Counted from the first letter of the stretch, positions 33,405 to 42,809 are shown. The stretch is 64,000 bases of DNA from Streptomyces sp. WMMB303 (GCF_029351045.1 NZ_JARKIN010000001.1:1760001-1824000); one strand, 5' to 3'. A program made the numbers and translations. Notes: generated by a model from the sequence alone, not told the origin.

Positions 33405-35704
33405 CCGCTCGTCAACGGGCCCCCGAGCAGGCCCCCGAACCGAACCCGGAGCCGGGCCCGCGGCAGCGCGCGCAGCAGCACCGGCGCAGACATCGCGGCG
33501 GCCCGGCGCCCGCGCCCCGCACCGGGCGGCCGTCGGCCGCGCCCAAGGGCAATCAGCGCAGCGTGCGGACGCCCACCGTGCTCCAGATGGAGGCCGTCGA
33601 GTGCGGCGCCGCGGCGCTGGCCATGGTGCTGGGGCACCACGGGCGGCACGTGCCGCTGGAGGAACTGCGCATCGCCTGCGGCGTCTCCCGGGACGGCTCC
33701 CGGGCCAGCAGCCTGCTGAAAGCCGCACGCGGCTACGGGCTGACGGCCAAGGGGATGCAGATGGAGCCCGCGGCGCTGGCCGAGGTGCGGGCACCGGCCA
33801 TCCTGTTCTGGGAGTTCAACCACTATGTCGTCTTCGACGGGCTCGGCCGCCGCTTCGGCCGCCGCGGTGTGCACATCAACGACCCGGCCCGCGGGCGCAG
33901 ATTCGTGCCCATGGAGGAGTTCGACTCCGCCTTCACCGGCGTGGTGCTGACCTTCACCCCCGCCGAGGACTTCCGCCGGGGCGGCCGCAGGCCGGGGGTG
34001 ACGGCCGCGCTGCCCGCACGGCTGCGCGGCACCTCGGGCGCGATGCTCGCGGCGCTGGTGGCCAGCTTCCTGCTGGTCGTCGTCGGCGCCTCGGTGCCCG
34101 CGCTCAGCCGCACCTACATCGACAGCTTCGTCTTCGGCGGGCAGGACTCGCTGCTGAAGGTGCTGTTCACCGCCATGGGCGCCGCCGTGCTGCTGACCGG
34201 CGTCCTGACCGCGATCCAGCAGGGCAACCTGCTGCGTGCCCGGTTGATCTCCTCCACGCTCAGCAGCGCCCGGTTCCTGCGGCATCTGCTGCGGCTGCCG
34301 GTGACCTTCTTCGCGCAGCGCAACCCGGCCGACCTCGTCCAGCGCCTGCAGTCCAACGACACCGTCGCCGAGACGCTGGCCCGGGACCTGGCGGCGGCGG
34401 GGGTGGACGCGGTGGTCGTGGTGGGCTACGCGGCGCTGCTGTGGACCTACGACCCGCAACTGACCCTCGTCGGCGTGGGTGTGGCGCTGCTGAACGTGGT
34501 GGCGATGCGGGTGGTGGTGCGGATGCGGGCCACCGGCACGCAGAAGCTGCGTGCCGAACGGGCCAAGCTGACCAACATCTCCTACAGCGGTCTGCAGCTC
34601 ATCGAGACGATGAAGGCCACCGGCGGGGAGGACGGCTACTTCCGCCGCTGGGCGGGACGGCACGCCGGCACGCTCGACGTGCAGCAGCGGCTGGGGGTGC
34701 CGAGCGCCGCGCTGGCCGTCACCGCGCCCACCCTGGCCACCCTCAACAGCGCCCTGATCCTGCTGATCGGCGGGACGCGGGCGGTGGAGGGAGCCATCAC
34801 GGCAGGGCTGCTGGTCGCGTTCCAGGCGCTGGTCACCAGCTTCACCGCGCCGCTGACGCGGCTGAACTCGGTTGCGGGCCGCATCCAGGACTTCGCCGCG
34901 GACGTCGCCCGGCTCAAGGATGTGGAGACCTTTCCCGCCGATCCGCTCTACACCCGGCGCGAGCCGCCCGCCAGCACCCGGCGGCTGGCCGGGCACGTGT
35001 CGCTGGAGAACGTCACCTTCGGCTACAACCCGCTGGACAAGCCACTGCTGAGCGGGTTGTCGCTGGCCGTGGGGCCCGGCCGGCAGCTCGCGCTGGTGGG
35101 CGGCTCGGGCAGCGGCAAGTCCACCGTCTCCCGCCTGATCGCCGGTCTGTACACCCCGTGGGAGGGCACCATCCGGATCGACGGGCGGCGGCTGGAGGAC
35201 CTGCCGCGCGGAGCGCTGGCCGCCTCCGTCTCCTTCGTCGACCAGGACGTGTTCCTCTTCGAGGGCACCGTGCGGGACAACGTGGCGCTGTGGGACCCCT
35301 CGATCACCGACGACGCGGTGGCGGAGGCGCTGCGGGACGCCGCGCTGCACGAGGATGTGGCGCGCCGCCCCGGCGGCCTGCACAGCCGGGTCGAGCAGGA
35401 CGGCCGCAACTTCTCCGGCGGCCAGCGGCAGCGGCTGGAGATCGCCCGCGCTCTGGTGCGGCGGCCCAGCATCCTGGTGCTGGACGAGGTCACCAGCGCG
35501 CTGGACGCCGAGACCGAGTCCGTCATCATCGACAATCTGCGGCGGCGGGGCTGCGCCTGCGTGCTGATCGCACACCGGCTGAGCACCGTGCGGGACAGCG
35601 ACGAGATCGTGGTGCTGGACAGCGGCACCGCGGTGGAGCGGGGACGGCACGAGCAACTGCTGGCCGCGCAGGGGCCGTACGCGCGACTGGTCGAGGAGCA
35701 CTGA
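33401..35704 (+). CDS. C39-peptidase ABC transporter (NHLM type 1, PCAT)
   Basis: The 767-residue protein starts with an Arg/Pro-rich tail, then a C39 peptidase (about 55-185) with Cys68 in MEAVECGAA, His141 in FNHYVVFDG and Asp161 in HINDPARG, six membrane segments (about 205-480) and an ATPase with Walker A GGSGSGKST (567-575), signature FSGGQRQR (671) and IAHRLST. It cuts leader peptides after the double glycine and exports the core. The preceding precursor carries that signal, making it the obvious substrate. Coupled by a GTGA overlap to the HlyD gene. Confidence 0.93.
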   Translation: MTARQRAPEQAPEPNPEPGPRQRAQQHRRRHRGGPAPAPRTGRPSAAPKGNQRSVRTPTVLQMEAVECGAAALAMVLGHHGRHVPLEELRIACGVSRDGSRASSLLKAARGYGLTAKGMQMEPAALAEVRAPAILFWEFNHYVVFDGLGRRFGRRGVHINDPARGRRFVPMEEFDSAFTGVVLTFTPAEDFRRGGRRPGVTAALPARLRGTSGAMLAALVASFLLVVVGASVPALSRTYIDSFVFGGQDSLLKVLFTAMGAAVLLTGVLTAIQQGNLLRARLISSTLSSARFLRHLLRLPVTFFAQRNPADLVQRLQSNDTVAETLARDLAAAGVDAVVVVGYAALLWTYDPQLTLVGVGVALLNVVAMRVVVRMRATGTQKLRAERAKLTNISYSGLQLIETMKATGGEDGYFRRWAGRHAGTLDVQQRLGVPSAALAVTAPTLATLNSALILLIGGTRAVEGAITAGLLVAFQALVTSFTAPLTRLNSVAGRIQDFAADVARLKDVETFPADPLYTRREPPASTRRLAGHVSLENVTFGYNPLDKPLLSGLSLAVGPGRQLALVGGSGSGKSTVSRLIAGLYTPWEGTIRIDGRRLEDLPRGALAASVSFVDQDVFLFEGTVRDNVALWDPSITDDAVAEALRDAALHEDVARRPGGLHSRVEQDGRNFSGGQRQRLEIARALVRRPSILVLDEVTSALDAETESVIIDNLRRRGCACVLIAHRLSTVRDSDEIVVLDSGTAVERGRHEQLLAAQGPYARLVEEH

Positions 35705-35712
35705 GGCATCCG

Positions 35713-38688
35713 GTGACGTACGCCCATCCGACCGGGAACATGCCGCAGCACCCCGCGGTGGACCCGGCCGCGGAACCCGCGGTGCACGGCGGGACGTACC
35801 CCGCGGTGCCCGGCACGGGAACCGATGCGCTGAACGACGTGGTGGTCGCGCACTTCGGGCAGCTCGGCGAGGCCGTCCCGCACACGCCCGCCGGCGGTGC
35901 CGCGCTGGAGGGGCCGCACGTGCTGTGGCTGGTGGCCGGCGGCGCCATGGACGTGTTCGCGGTGGACGCCGCGGGGCAGGGCCACTGGCACTTCCTGGGG
36001 CGGCTGGAGGCGGGCACCCTGCTGCTCGGCCCCGTCCAGGGCCCGCGGCACACGTTGGTGGGACGCCCGGTGCGCGGTGCGGTACTGCGCCGGATCCCGC
36101 TGCTGGAGCTGTTCCCGCAGTATCAGGAGGGGTACGGCACCGGCGGATACACCGCCCACGACACCGGCGCCCACCCGGCGTACGGCACCGCCGGTGCGGC
36201 GGCGTACGGCGATCGGACCGCGCTCGGCCCGCTGGAGGACGCCTTCGCACGGGGCATGGGGCGCGGGCTGCGGGCGCTGTTCGAGGCCCCGCTGGACGGC
36301 CGCCCCGGTATCGAGCCGCCCGGAACCGGGCAGAACCCGGCGACCGACGACGACATCCTGTGGATGCCGCTGGCGCCGGGCAGCGTGCGGTACGGCACCT
36401 CGGGCGAGCTGCTGGTCGACGGGCCGACGTGGCAGCTCATGGTCGACCAGCTCGCCCGGCTGCTGTCCACCCTGGACCGCTGGATCGACCAGCTGGAGCG
36501 CGCCCACGAGGACCGCACGGCCGCCGGGATGGAGGCGGGCGAGACGGTACGCGCCGAGGCCGACGAGGCGCTGCTCGCCTCGATCGACACCTCCGCACGG
36601 GGCGGGCCCGGCGGCGCGGGTGAGCGCACCGAGGACAGCACGCTCGCGGTGTGCCGGGCGGTCGCCGAGGCGGCCGGAGTCACCCTGCGGCCGCCTCCCG
36701 AAGGGCTCTCCCGGGACGACCGCATGGAGCCCGTCGAGCGGCTGGCACTCACCTCGGGGCTGCGTACCCGCCCGGTGAAGCTGTCCGGCGAATGGTGGAA
36801 GGAGAACGCCGGCCCGTTGGTGGGTCACCGTGCCGCGAGCGGCGCGCCGGTGGCGCTGCTGTGGCGGCGCGGCCGGTACGAGGCCGTACAGCCCGGCAGC
36901 GGCAGCCGGTGGCGGATCGGCCCGTCGAACGCGGGCGCCTTCGCGCCGCGCGCGGTGATGTTCTACCGGCCGCTGCCCGAACAGCCGCTGTCCGCCCGGC
37001 GGCTGCTGCGGTTCGCGCTGCACGGCGCCCGCGGCGATCTGCTCACGCTGGTGCTGAGCGGGCTCGTCGCGGTGGGCCTAGGTGCGCTGGTGCCGGTGGC
37101 CACCGGGCAGGTGCTCGGCGCGTACGTACCGGCCGCGGAGAAGGGCCTCATCGTGCAGGCCGCCCTCGGGCTGGTGGGCACGGCGGTGGTGGCGGCGGCG
37201 TTCATGCTGCTGCAGAACACCGCGCTGCTGCGGCTGGAGGGCCGGATCGAGGCGAGTCTGCAACCGGCGGTGTGGGACCGGCTGCTGCGGCTGCCGACGC
37301 GGTTCTTCGCCGAGCGCTCCACCGGGGAGCTGGCCAGCGCCGCCATGGGGGTGAGCGCCATCAGGCGGGTGCTGTCGGGCATCAGCTCGACCGTCGTGCA
37401 GTCCGGCACCCTGGCTGCGGTCAACCTGGTGCTGCTGCTGGCCTACAGCGTGCCGCTCGCCCTCGCGGCGCTCGGTGTGCTGACGGTCGTCGCGGTGGTG
37501 TTCGCCGCGACCGGGCTGTGGCAGCTCCGCTGGCAGCGCCGGCTGGTCAAGCTCAACAACAAGCTGAACAACCAGGCGTTCCAGACGCTGCGGGGGCTGC
37601 CGAAGCTGCGGGTGGCGGCGGCCGAGTCGTTCGCCTACGCGGCCTGGGCCACGGAGTTCGCCCGCAGCCGGGAGTTGCAGCGGCGGGCCGGGCGCATCCG
37701 CAATCTCAGCACGGTCGTCAACGCGGTCTATCTGCCCCTGGCGATGCTGCTGCTGTTCGTGCTGCTGGCGGGACCGGCCCGGGGCACGCTGTCCCCCAGC
37801 GGGTTCCTCACCTTCACCACCGCCATGACGCTGCTGCTGACCTCCGTCACCCAGTTGACCAACGCGCTCATCTCGTGTGCCGCCGTACTGCCGATGTACG
37901 AGCAGCTCAAGCCGGTGCTGCGGGAGCTGCCCGAGGTGCGCGGCGGCAGCGTGCAGCCGGGCACGCTCTCGGGCGCACTGGAGGTGCGGGACGTGGCGTT
38001 CCGCTACTCCGAGGACGGGCCACCGGTCCTGGACGGCGTGTCCTTCCGGGTGGAGCCCGGGGAGTTCGTGGCGATCGTGGGGGCGAGCGGCTGCGGCAAG
38101 TCGACGCTGCTGCGGCTGCTGATCGGCTTCGAGAGGCCGGCCTCGGGCGAGGTGCGCTACGACGGGCAGGACCTCTCCTCGCTGGACCAGGCGGCGGTGC
38201 GCCGCCAGTGCGGGGTCGTCCTGCAGAACGCGCAGCCGCACGCGGGCTCCATCCTGGAGTGCATCTGCGGTGCGGAGACCTTCCCGCTGGAGGAGGTGTG
38301 GGAGGCGGCACGCAGGGCGGGGGTCGCCGACGACATCAAGGCGATGCCCATGGGGCTGCACACCATGCTCTCCGACGGCGGCGGCACCGTCTCGGGCGGG
38401 CAGCGGCAGCGCCTGATGATCGCTCAGGCGCTGGTGCGGCGGCCGCGACTCCTCTTCTTCGACGAGGCCACCAGCGCGCTGGACAACGCGACCCAGCGGG
38501 TGGTCACCGAGTCCACCCGGGAGCTGCGGGCCACCCGGATCGTCATCGCCCACCGGCTGTCCACGGTGCTGGACGCCGACCGAGTGATCGTCATGTCGGA
38601 GGGCCGGGTCGTCCAGCAGGGCACACCGGCACAGCTGCTGGCCGACACCGAGGGCCTCTTCCACGAACTGGTGCGCCGCCAGCGGTAG
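35713..38688 (+). CDS. second ABC transporter of the NHLM system, with N-terminal non-catalytic domain
   Basis: In 991 residues this protein has a long N-terminal region (about 1-430) without peptidase motifs, including a cyclic-nucleotide-binding-like segment (HVLWLVAGGAMDVFAVD) and a degenerate C39-like part (GPLVGHRAASGAPVALLWRRG), then six membrane helices and an ATPase (Walker A GASGCGKST near 789, signature VSGGQRQRLM near 893, LLFFDEATSALD). This is the layout of the NHLM ABC2 protein found beside PCAT transporters. GAGG precedes GTG 35713 by six bases, eight bases after the previous stop. Together with PCAT it likely exports the precursor. Confidence 0.9.
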   Translation: MTYAHPTGNMPQHPAVDPAAEPAVHGGTYPAVPGTGTDALNDVVVAHFGQLGEAVPHTPAGGAALEGPHVLWLVAGGAMDVFAVDAAGQGHWHFLGRLEAGTLLLGPVQGPRHTLVGRPVRGAVLRRIPLLELFPQYQEGYGTGGYTAHDTGAHPAYGTAGAAAYGDRTALGPLEDAFARGMGRGLRALFEAPLDGRPGIEPPGTGQNPATDDDILWMPLAPGSVRYGTSGELLVDGPTWQLMVDQLARLLSTLDRWIDQLERAHEDRTAAGMEAGETVRAEADEALLASIDTSARGGPGGAGERTEDSTLAVCRAVAEAAGVTLRPPPEGLSRDDRMEPVERLALTSGLRTRPVKLSGEWWKENAGPLVGHRAASGAPVALLWRRGRYEAVQPGSGSRWRIGPSNAGAFAPRAVMFYRPLPEQPLSARRLLRFALHGARGDLLTLVLSGLVAVGLGALVPVATGQVLGAYVPAAEKGLIVQAALGLVGTAVVAAAFMLLQNTALLRLEGRIEASLQPAVWDRLLRLPTRFFAERSTGELASAAMGVSAIRRVLSGISSTVVQSGTLAAVNLVLLLAYSVPLALAALGVLTVVAVVFAATGLWQLRWQRRLVKLNNKLNNQAFQTLRGLPKLRVAAAESFAYAAWATEFARSRELQRRAGRIRNLSTVVNAVYLPLAMLLLFVLLAGPARGTLSPSGFLTFTTAMTLLLTSVTQLTNALISCAAVLPMYEQLKPVLRELPEVRGGSVQPGTLSGALEVRDVAFRYSEDGPPVLDGVSFRVEPGEFVAIVGASGCGKSTLLRLLIGFERPASGEVRYDGQDLSSLDQAAVRRQCGVVLQNAQPHAGSILECICGAETFPLEEVWEAARRAGVADDIKAMPMGLHTMLSDGGGTVSGGQRQRLMIAQALVRRPRLLFFDEATSALDNATQRVVTESTRELRATRIVIAHRLSTVLDADRVIVMSEGRVVQQGTPAQLLADTEGLFHELVRRQR

Positions 38689-38709
38689 GGGTTGCGGTGA
38701 GCGTTGTGG

Positions 38710-39129
38710 TCAGGTGCGGCCTCGGTTTCCCGCCGGACCTGCGGCGTCCCTGCACCTACGACGCACGGCGACGGGCTCGGGCCGGTGAACGGCCTGCAAC
38801 TGGTCGCCGTACCGGTAGACGACGAGGGGCGGTTGGCCGTCCTCCCGGACCTTGAGCCGGTAGATGAACGGCGCGGGTCCCGTCACCTGGATGATCTCGC
38901 CCGTCCTCCCGGTCTTCCTGTCCTGCGCCGCGTCACCCACGGCCCACATCTCACACACTCCCGAGCCGTGATTCGGTCGGCGCGTGCTTTCGGTGCAGAT
39001 GTGCAGAAAGAGCGCTTCGAGGTCAGCCCGCGACTTCGGGTCCCAGGCAGCCCTGCTGATCATCATTCGGAACCATTCACAGTCCTGACAGAGCACCGAC
39101 TGCTCCTGCTGAGAACCCTCTTGCTCCAT
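38710..39129 (-). CDS. WhiJ-cassette small protein, intact copy
   Basis: This 139-residue protein carries CQDCEWFRMMISRAA and SRADLEALF near the start, then CEMWAVGDAAQDRKTGRTGE and VVYRYGDQL, and an Arg-rich tail. The same two blocks are found split across two frames at 1851-2292. It is divergent from the second XRE gene and preceded by the shared 31-base element. The family is unknown to me; the Cys/Trp-rich start and hydrophilic body suggest a small cytoplasmic partner of the regulator. GGTGGGAAG precedes ATG 39129. Confidence 0.75.
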   Translation of the reverse strand: MEQEGSQQEQSVLCQDCEWFRMMISRAAWDPKSRADLEALFLHICTESTRRPNHGSGVCEMWAVGDAAQDRKTGRTGEIIQVTGPAPFIYRLKVREDGQPPLVVYRYGDQLQAVHRPEPVAVRRRCRDAAGPAGNRGRT

Positions 39130-39152
39130 GCTTCCCACCTGCTGCGGTACTT

Positions 39153-39183
39153 GCTGGCTACTTTCTGTGGTGAGAAGAACACG
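39153..39183 (-). promoter_or_regulatory. 31-base element shared by both WhiJ-like cassettes (copy 2)
   Basis: On the minus strand this reads as the element at 1801-1831 with three substitutions. It ends 23 bases before the start of the small gene. Confidence 0.6.
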
Positions 39184-39191
39184 GAAGGATC

Positions 39192-39197
39192 TAAGAT
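39192..39197 (+). promoter_or_regulatory. putative -10 box of XRE gene 2
   Basis: TAAGAT, followed by GGCGCG, corresponds to the TAGGATGG box before XRE gene 1 and lies about 70 bases before the start codon. Confidence 0.45.
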
Positions 39198-39266
39198 GGC
39201 GCGGGTTGAGCGGAAGTATTCAACGTAGGAAGCGTTGGATTGCCCCTGCCTGAAAGGTCAACTCGC

Positions 39267-40211
39267 ATGTCACGCCCGAGGAAGAGTCAGCCTGGGAAAC
39301 CAAGGTTGAACCACGAGCCAAGCGGCGCGCTCGGTGAAGACGTGCTGCGGTTCCGGGAAGCCCGGCGCATGTCGCAGGAAGCGTTAGGGCACGCGACGGG
39401 CTACAGCAAGAGCTATGTGAGCAAGGTCGAATCCGGGTCGCTCATCCCCTCGCAGCGCTTCGCGGAGGGGTGCGACAAGGTGTTCGGCACAGGAGGACTC
39501 TTCGCACGACAGCTTCGCCGCATCATCGAAGGCGAGCATCCGTCGTGGTTCGCGCCCTTCATCGACGCAGAGCACGAAGCCGAGGTGATCGAGGACTACT
39601 CAACCCTCTTCATCTACGGCCTGCTCCAGACTCCGGAGTACGCGCGGGCGGCGTTGGAGGCAGTCACGCCTGGGGCAGATCCTCGGGAACTGGATGCCAA
39701 GGTGGCGGGCCGCATACGGCGCCGCGACGCGATGAACCGAGAGGCATCGCCCCGGATCTGGGTTGTGCTGCATGAAGCCTGCTTGCGCGCAAACGTCGGA
39801 GGGCCGGACGTAATGGCTGCCCAACTTCGCTCCCTCCGGGACGCAGTCACGCGTTACCCGACACTGACACTGCAAGTCCTGCCGTTCTCCGTGTCGGCCG
39901 CGGCAAGGGCAACTCCCTTCACGCTGCTGGGCTTCGAGAGCGGGCAGCTCTCGGTTCATGTGGAAGGGCCGCAAGGTGGGCGCCCGTATGACGACAGGGG
40001 AGCGGTGACCATGTCGCGCGGTGTCTATGATCACTTGCGGGCAAGTTCTCTCGGCCCGCATGCTTCATTGGACTTCATCGAGACCGTGAGGGAAGCATAT
40101 GAGCGAGAAGCCCGTATGGATCAAGTCCAGCTACAGCGACGGAGGGGGCGGCAACTGCGTCGAGTGGGCCCCGGCTCTCGCGTCCGGCGACGGGATCGTC
40201 CCAGTGCGTGA
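39267..40211 (+). CDS. XRE-family regulator with DUF5753 (WhiJ-like), copy 2
   Basis: A helix-turn-helix (ALGHATGYSKSYVSKVESG, about 39-57) and a DUF5753 domain (EHPSWFAPFIDAE, GLLQTPEYARA, HVEGPQGG) match the regulator at 778-1710 along the whole length. AAGG lies nine bases before ATG 39267. Codon 40 is TTA (39384-39386), so synthesis should need the bldA tRNA. The last ~37 residues run out of frame through the DUF397 gene and end in an Arg-rich tail (QLRRVGPGSRVRRR) nearly equal to that of copy 1. Probably a developmental or antibiotic regulator. Confidence 0.92.
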   Translation: MSRPRKSQPGKPRLNHEPSGALGEDVLRFREARRMSQEALGHATGYSKSYVSKVESGSLIPSQRFAEGCDKVFGTGGLFARQLRRIIEGEHPSWFAPFIDAEHEAEVIEDYSTLFIYGLLQTPEYARAALEAVTPGADPRELDAKVAGRIRRRDAMNREASPRIWVVLHEACLRANVGGPDVMAAQLRSLRDAVTRYPTLTLQVLPFSVSAAARATPFTLLGFESGQLSVHVEGPQGGRPYDDRGAVTMSRGVYDHLRASSLGPHASLDFIETVREAYEREARMDQVQLQRRRGRQLRRVGPGSRVRRRDRPSA

Positions 40212-40299
40212 CAGCAAGGACACCGCCCGCGCCCCCCTCGCGTTCTCGCCCGACGCCTGGCGGGCGTTTGTCGAAGGTATGCAGACCTCCGGGCGCTGA
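40099..40299 (+). CDS. DUF397 domain protein, partner of XRE copy 2
   Basis: The 66-residue protein shows WIKSSYSD, GGNCVEWAP, VPVRDSK and FSPDAWRAFVEG, the DUF397 pattern. Its first 113 bases overlap the XRE gene in another frame, and GAGGGAAG before the ATG lies inside that gene. It likely binds the XRE protein, as in other WhiJ-type pairs. Paralogue of 678-893. Confidence 0.9.
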   Translation: MSEKPVWIKSSYSDGGGGNCVEWAPALASGDGIVPVRDSKDTARAPLAFSPDAWRAFVEGMQTSGR

Positions 40300-40324
40300 C
40301 CACCGCCGACACCTCGGGAGCAGA

Positions 40325-41335
40325 ATGCCCCGCACCAAGCCAGTCGCCGCGCTCGCGATGGACGAGAGGGCGGCGGAGGCCGTGCTGAAGCCCGCCACAC
40401 GGCTCCGGTTCGGCGAGGTGGTGGACCTCGCCGAACCGGTGCTGAGCGACTTCACCACTCAGGCGGCCCGCAGAGTCCTCCCCGAGGTGGAGCTCCTCAT
40501 CACCGGCTGGGGCTGCCCGCCGCTGGACGCCGCCGTGCTCGCCCGCGCCCCGGAACTGCGCGCCGTGGTGCACACCGCGGGCAGCGTGCGGGGGCACCTC
40601 ACCCCGGCGTGCTGGGCCCGCGGCATCGAGGTCTCGACCGCGGCGGCCGCGAACGCCGTCCCCGTCGCCGAGTACACGCTCGCGATGATCCTGCTGGCGA
40701 ACAAGCAGGTGCTGCCCTCAGCCCGCACCTACCGGCAACGGCGGGCCCGCGAGGACTGGCTCTTGCCCGATCCGACGCTCGGCAACCACCGCCGCACCGT
40801 GGGGATTCTGAGCGCCTCCCTGGTCGGCCGTCGCGTCATCGAACTGCTCCGCGCCCACGACCTGCGGGTCCTCCTGTACGACCCGTACGTGGCCGAGGCC
40901 GAGGCGGCGGCGCTGGGAGCGGCGAAGGCCGAACTGGCCGAGGTGTTCGCAGCGTCGGACGTGGTGAGCGTGCACACCCCGCTCCTCCCCGCGACCCGCG
41001 GCCTGGTGAGCGCCGAACTGCTCGCGCTGCTGCGGGACGGCGGCACCCTGATCAACACCGCGCGCGGTGCGGTCGTCGACCAGGAGGCGCTCACCGAGGA
41101 GGTGCGCGGCGGCCGGCTGCGGGCTGTGCTGGACGTCACCGAGCCCGAAGTGCTGCCGCCGGACCACCCGCTGTGGGAGTGCGAGAACGCGCTGATCACT
41201 CCGCATCTGGCCGGTTCACAGGGCAACGAGCTGGACCGGCTGGCGGAGTCGGCGCTCCAGGAGGTACGGCGCTGGTCGGCGGGCGAGGGCTTCGCGCACG
41301 CCGTGCCTCCCGACAGCAAGGAGCTGCTGGCCTGA
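40325..41335 (+). CDS. D-isomer-specific 2-hydroxyacid dehydrogenase family protein
   Basis: The 336-residue NAD(P)-dependent enzyme has the catalytic set of this family: Arg in INTARGAVVD, Glu in DVTEPEVLP, His in ITPHLAGS, and the nucleotide-binding region around VGILSASLVGRRVIELL, in which the usual GxGxxG is replaced by SASLVG, so cofactor binding may be altered. It would reduce or oxidise a 2-keto/2-hydroxy acid; substrate unknown. GGGAG lies five bases before ATG 40325, 25 bases after the DUF397 gene, so it may be in the same transcript. Confidence 0.85.
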   Translation: MPRTKPVAALAMDERAAEAVLKPATRLRFGEVVDLAEPVLSDFTTQAARRVLPEVELLITGWGCPPLDAAVLARAPELRAVVHTAGSVRGHLTPACWARGIEVSTAAAANAVPVAEYTLAMILLANKQVLPSARTYRQRRAREDWLLPDPTLGNHRRTVGILSASLVGRRVIELLRAHDLRVLLYDPYVAEAEAAALGAAKAELAEVFAASDVVSVHTPLLPATRGLVSAELLALLRDGGTLINTARGAVVDQEALTEEVRGGRLRAVLDVTEPEVLPPDHPLWECENALITPHLAGSQGNELDRLAESALQEVRRWSAGEGFAHAVPPDSKELLA

Positions 41336-41432
41336 CCGGGCCGGGGGCGGTACCGGTGGGCGGGTGCCGACGGCGCCGCGCGGCGGAAATCCGGTTGCCG
41401 CCGCCGCGCGGGCGGCGGAAGGATGCCCCCTC

Positions 41433-42809
41433 GTGCTCCCCGATCTCTCCCCGTGGCGGGAGTCCCGCGACTTCCGCATCCTGTGGACCGCGGGCCTGGT
41501 CACCACCTTCGGCAGCTTCCTGACGTTCGTCGCGCTGCCCCTCCAGGTCAAGGAGCTGACGGGCTCGGCGACCGCGGTGGGTGCGCTGGGGGCCGTGGAG
41601 CTGGTACCGCTGATCGTCTTCGGGCTGTACGGCGGAGCGCTCGCCGACGCGTTCGACCGGCGCACCCTGGTGCTGGGCAGTGAGATCGCCATGGGCGCGG
41701 TGGCCCTGGGGCTGCTGGTCAACACCCTGCTCCCGCACCCGATGGTGTGGCCGCTGTACGTCGCGGCGGCGCTCAGCAGCGCGCTGAACGGCATCCAGCG
41801 GCCCGCGCTGGACGCGCTCCTGCCGCGGATCGTCGCGCACGAGCAGCTGAGCGCGGCGGCGGCGCTCAACGCGCTGCGCTGGCAGGTGGGCGGGGTGGCG
41901 GGCCCGGCGCTGGCCGGAGTGCTGCTCGCGTACGCGGGGCTGGAGACGGCGTACGCGATCGACCTGGCGAGCTATCTGCTGTCCGTGCTGATGGCGCTGC
42001 GGCTGGCCGCCTCGCCGCCGGGGCACGACGCGGAGAAGCCGTCACTGCGCGGGATCGCGGAGGGCGCGCGGTACGCGTGGGGCCGCAAGGACCTGCTGGG
42101 CACCTACGCGGTGGATGTGGTGGCGATGCTCTTCGCGTTCCCGCTCGCGCTCTTCCCCTTCCTCGCCGACCAGTTGGACGCGGAGTGGGCGCTGGGTCTG
42201 ATGTACGCGGCGCTGCCGTTCGGCTCGATGCTGGTGAGCGCGACCAGCGGCTGGTCCTCGCGGGTGCACCGGCACGGGCGCGCGGTGCTGCTGGCCGCCG
42301 CGGGCTGGGGCGCGGCCATGACGGCAGCCGGGGTGGTGCGCAACGTGTGGCTGGTGCTGTTCTTCCTCGTGCTGTCCGGCGCCTTCGACATGGTCAGCGG
42401 GATCTTCCGCTCGACGATGTGGAACCAGACCGTCCCGGACGCGCTGCGTGGCCGGCTCGCCGGGATCGAGTTGCTGTCCTTCTCCGCCGGCCCGCAACTG
42501 GGGCAGGTCCGCTCGGGCGGGGTGGCGTCGCTCACCTCCGTCCGCACGTCCGTGTGGTCGGGCGGGCTGGCCTGCGTCGCGGGCGTGGCGCTGCTGGCCG
42601 CCGCCCTGCCGCAGCTCCTGGCCTACGACGCGCGCACCAGCGGGTACGCGCGGGCCGTACGGGAGGCCCGGGAAGCCGGACGCTCCGGGGAGATCGGGAG
42701 CCCCGAAGGGGCCGACGGCGGCCCGAAGCCCCCGGAGGACGCCGCTGCCGGGGGCGGACCGGCTGGTACGGAGCGCCCGGCGGACGGGGCGCCCGGGGCG
42801 CGGGCCTGA
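41433..42809 (+). CDS. MFS transporter of the EntS (MFS_3) type
   Basis: The protein (458 residues) starts RESRDFRILWTAGLVTTFGS and has QRPALDALLPRIV and the DAFDRRTLVLGSE loop, the marks of enterobactin-exporter-like MFS_3 proteins; about 12 membrane segments precede a long Gly/Pro/Glu-rich C-terminal tail. Such proteins often export siderophores or macrolides. GGAAGGA lies about nine bases before GTG 41433. It follows the dehydrogenase by 97 bases in the same direction. Confidence 0.86.
   Translation: MLPDLSPWRESRDFRILWTAGLVTTFGSFLTFVALPLQVKELTGSATAVGALGAVELVPLIVFGLYGGALADAFDRRTLVLGSEIAMGAVALGLLVNTLLPHPMVWPLYVAAALSSALNGIQRPALDALLPRIVAHEQLSAAAALNALRWQVGGVAGPALAGVLLAYAGLETAYAIDLASYLLSVLMALRLAASPPGHDAEKPSLRGIAEGARYAWGRKDLLGTYAVDVVAMLFAFPLALFPFLADQLDAEWALGLMYAALPFGSMLVSATSGWSSRVHRHGRAVLLAAAGWGAAMTAAGVVRNVWLVLFFLVLSGAFDMVSGIFRSTMWNQTVPDALRGRLAGIELLSFSAGPQLGQVRSGGVASLTSVRTSVWSGGLACVAGVALLAAALPQLLAYDARTSGYARAVREAREAGRSGEIGSPEGADGGPKPPEDAAAGGGPAGTERPADGAPGARA

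Noticed and set aside
33352..38688. One continuous 1778-codon frame through both ABC transporter genes
   Set aside because: The first part is out of frame with the C39 transporter; a TGA ends that gene at 35704 and the second starts at GTG 35713 with its own ribosome site.
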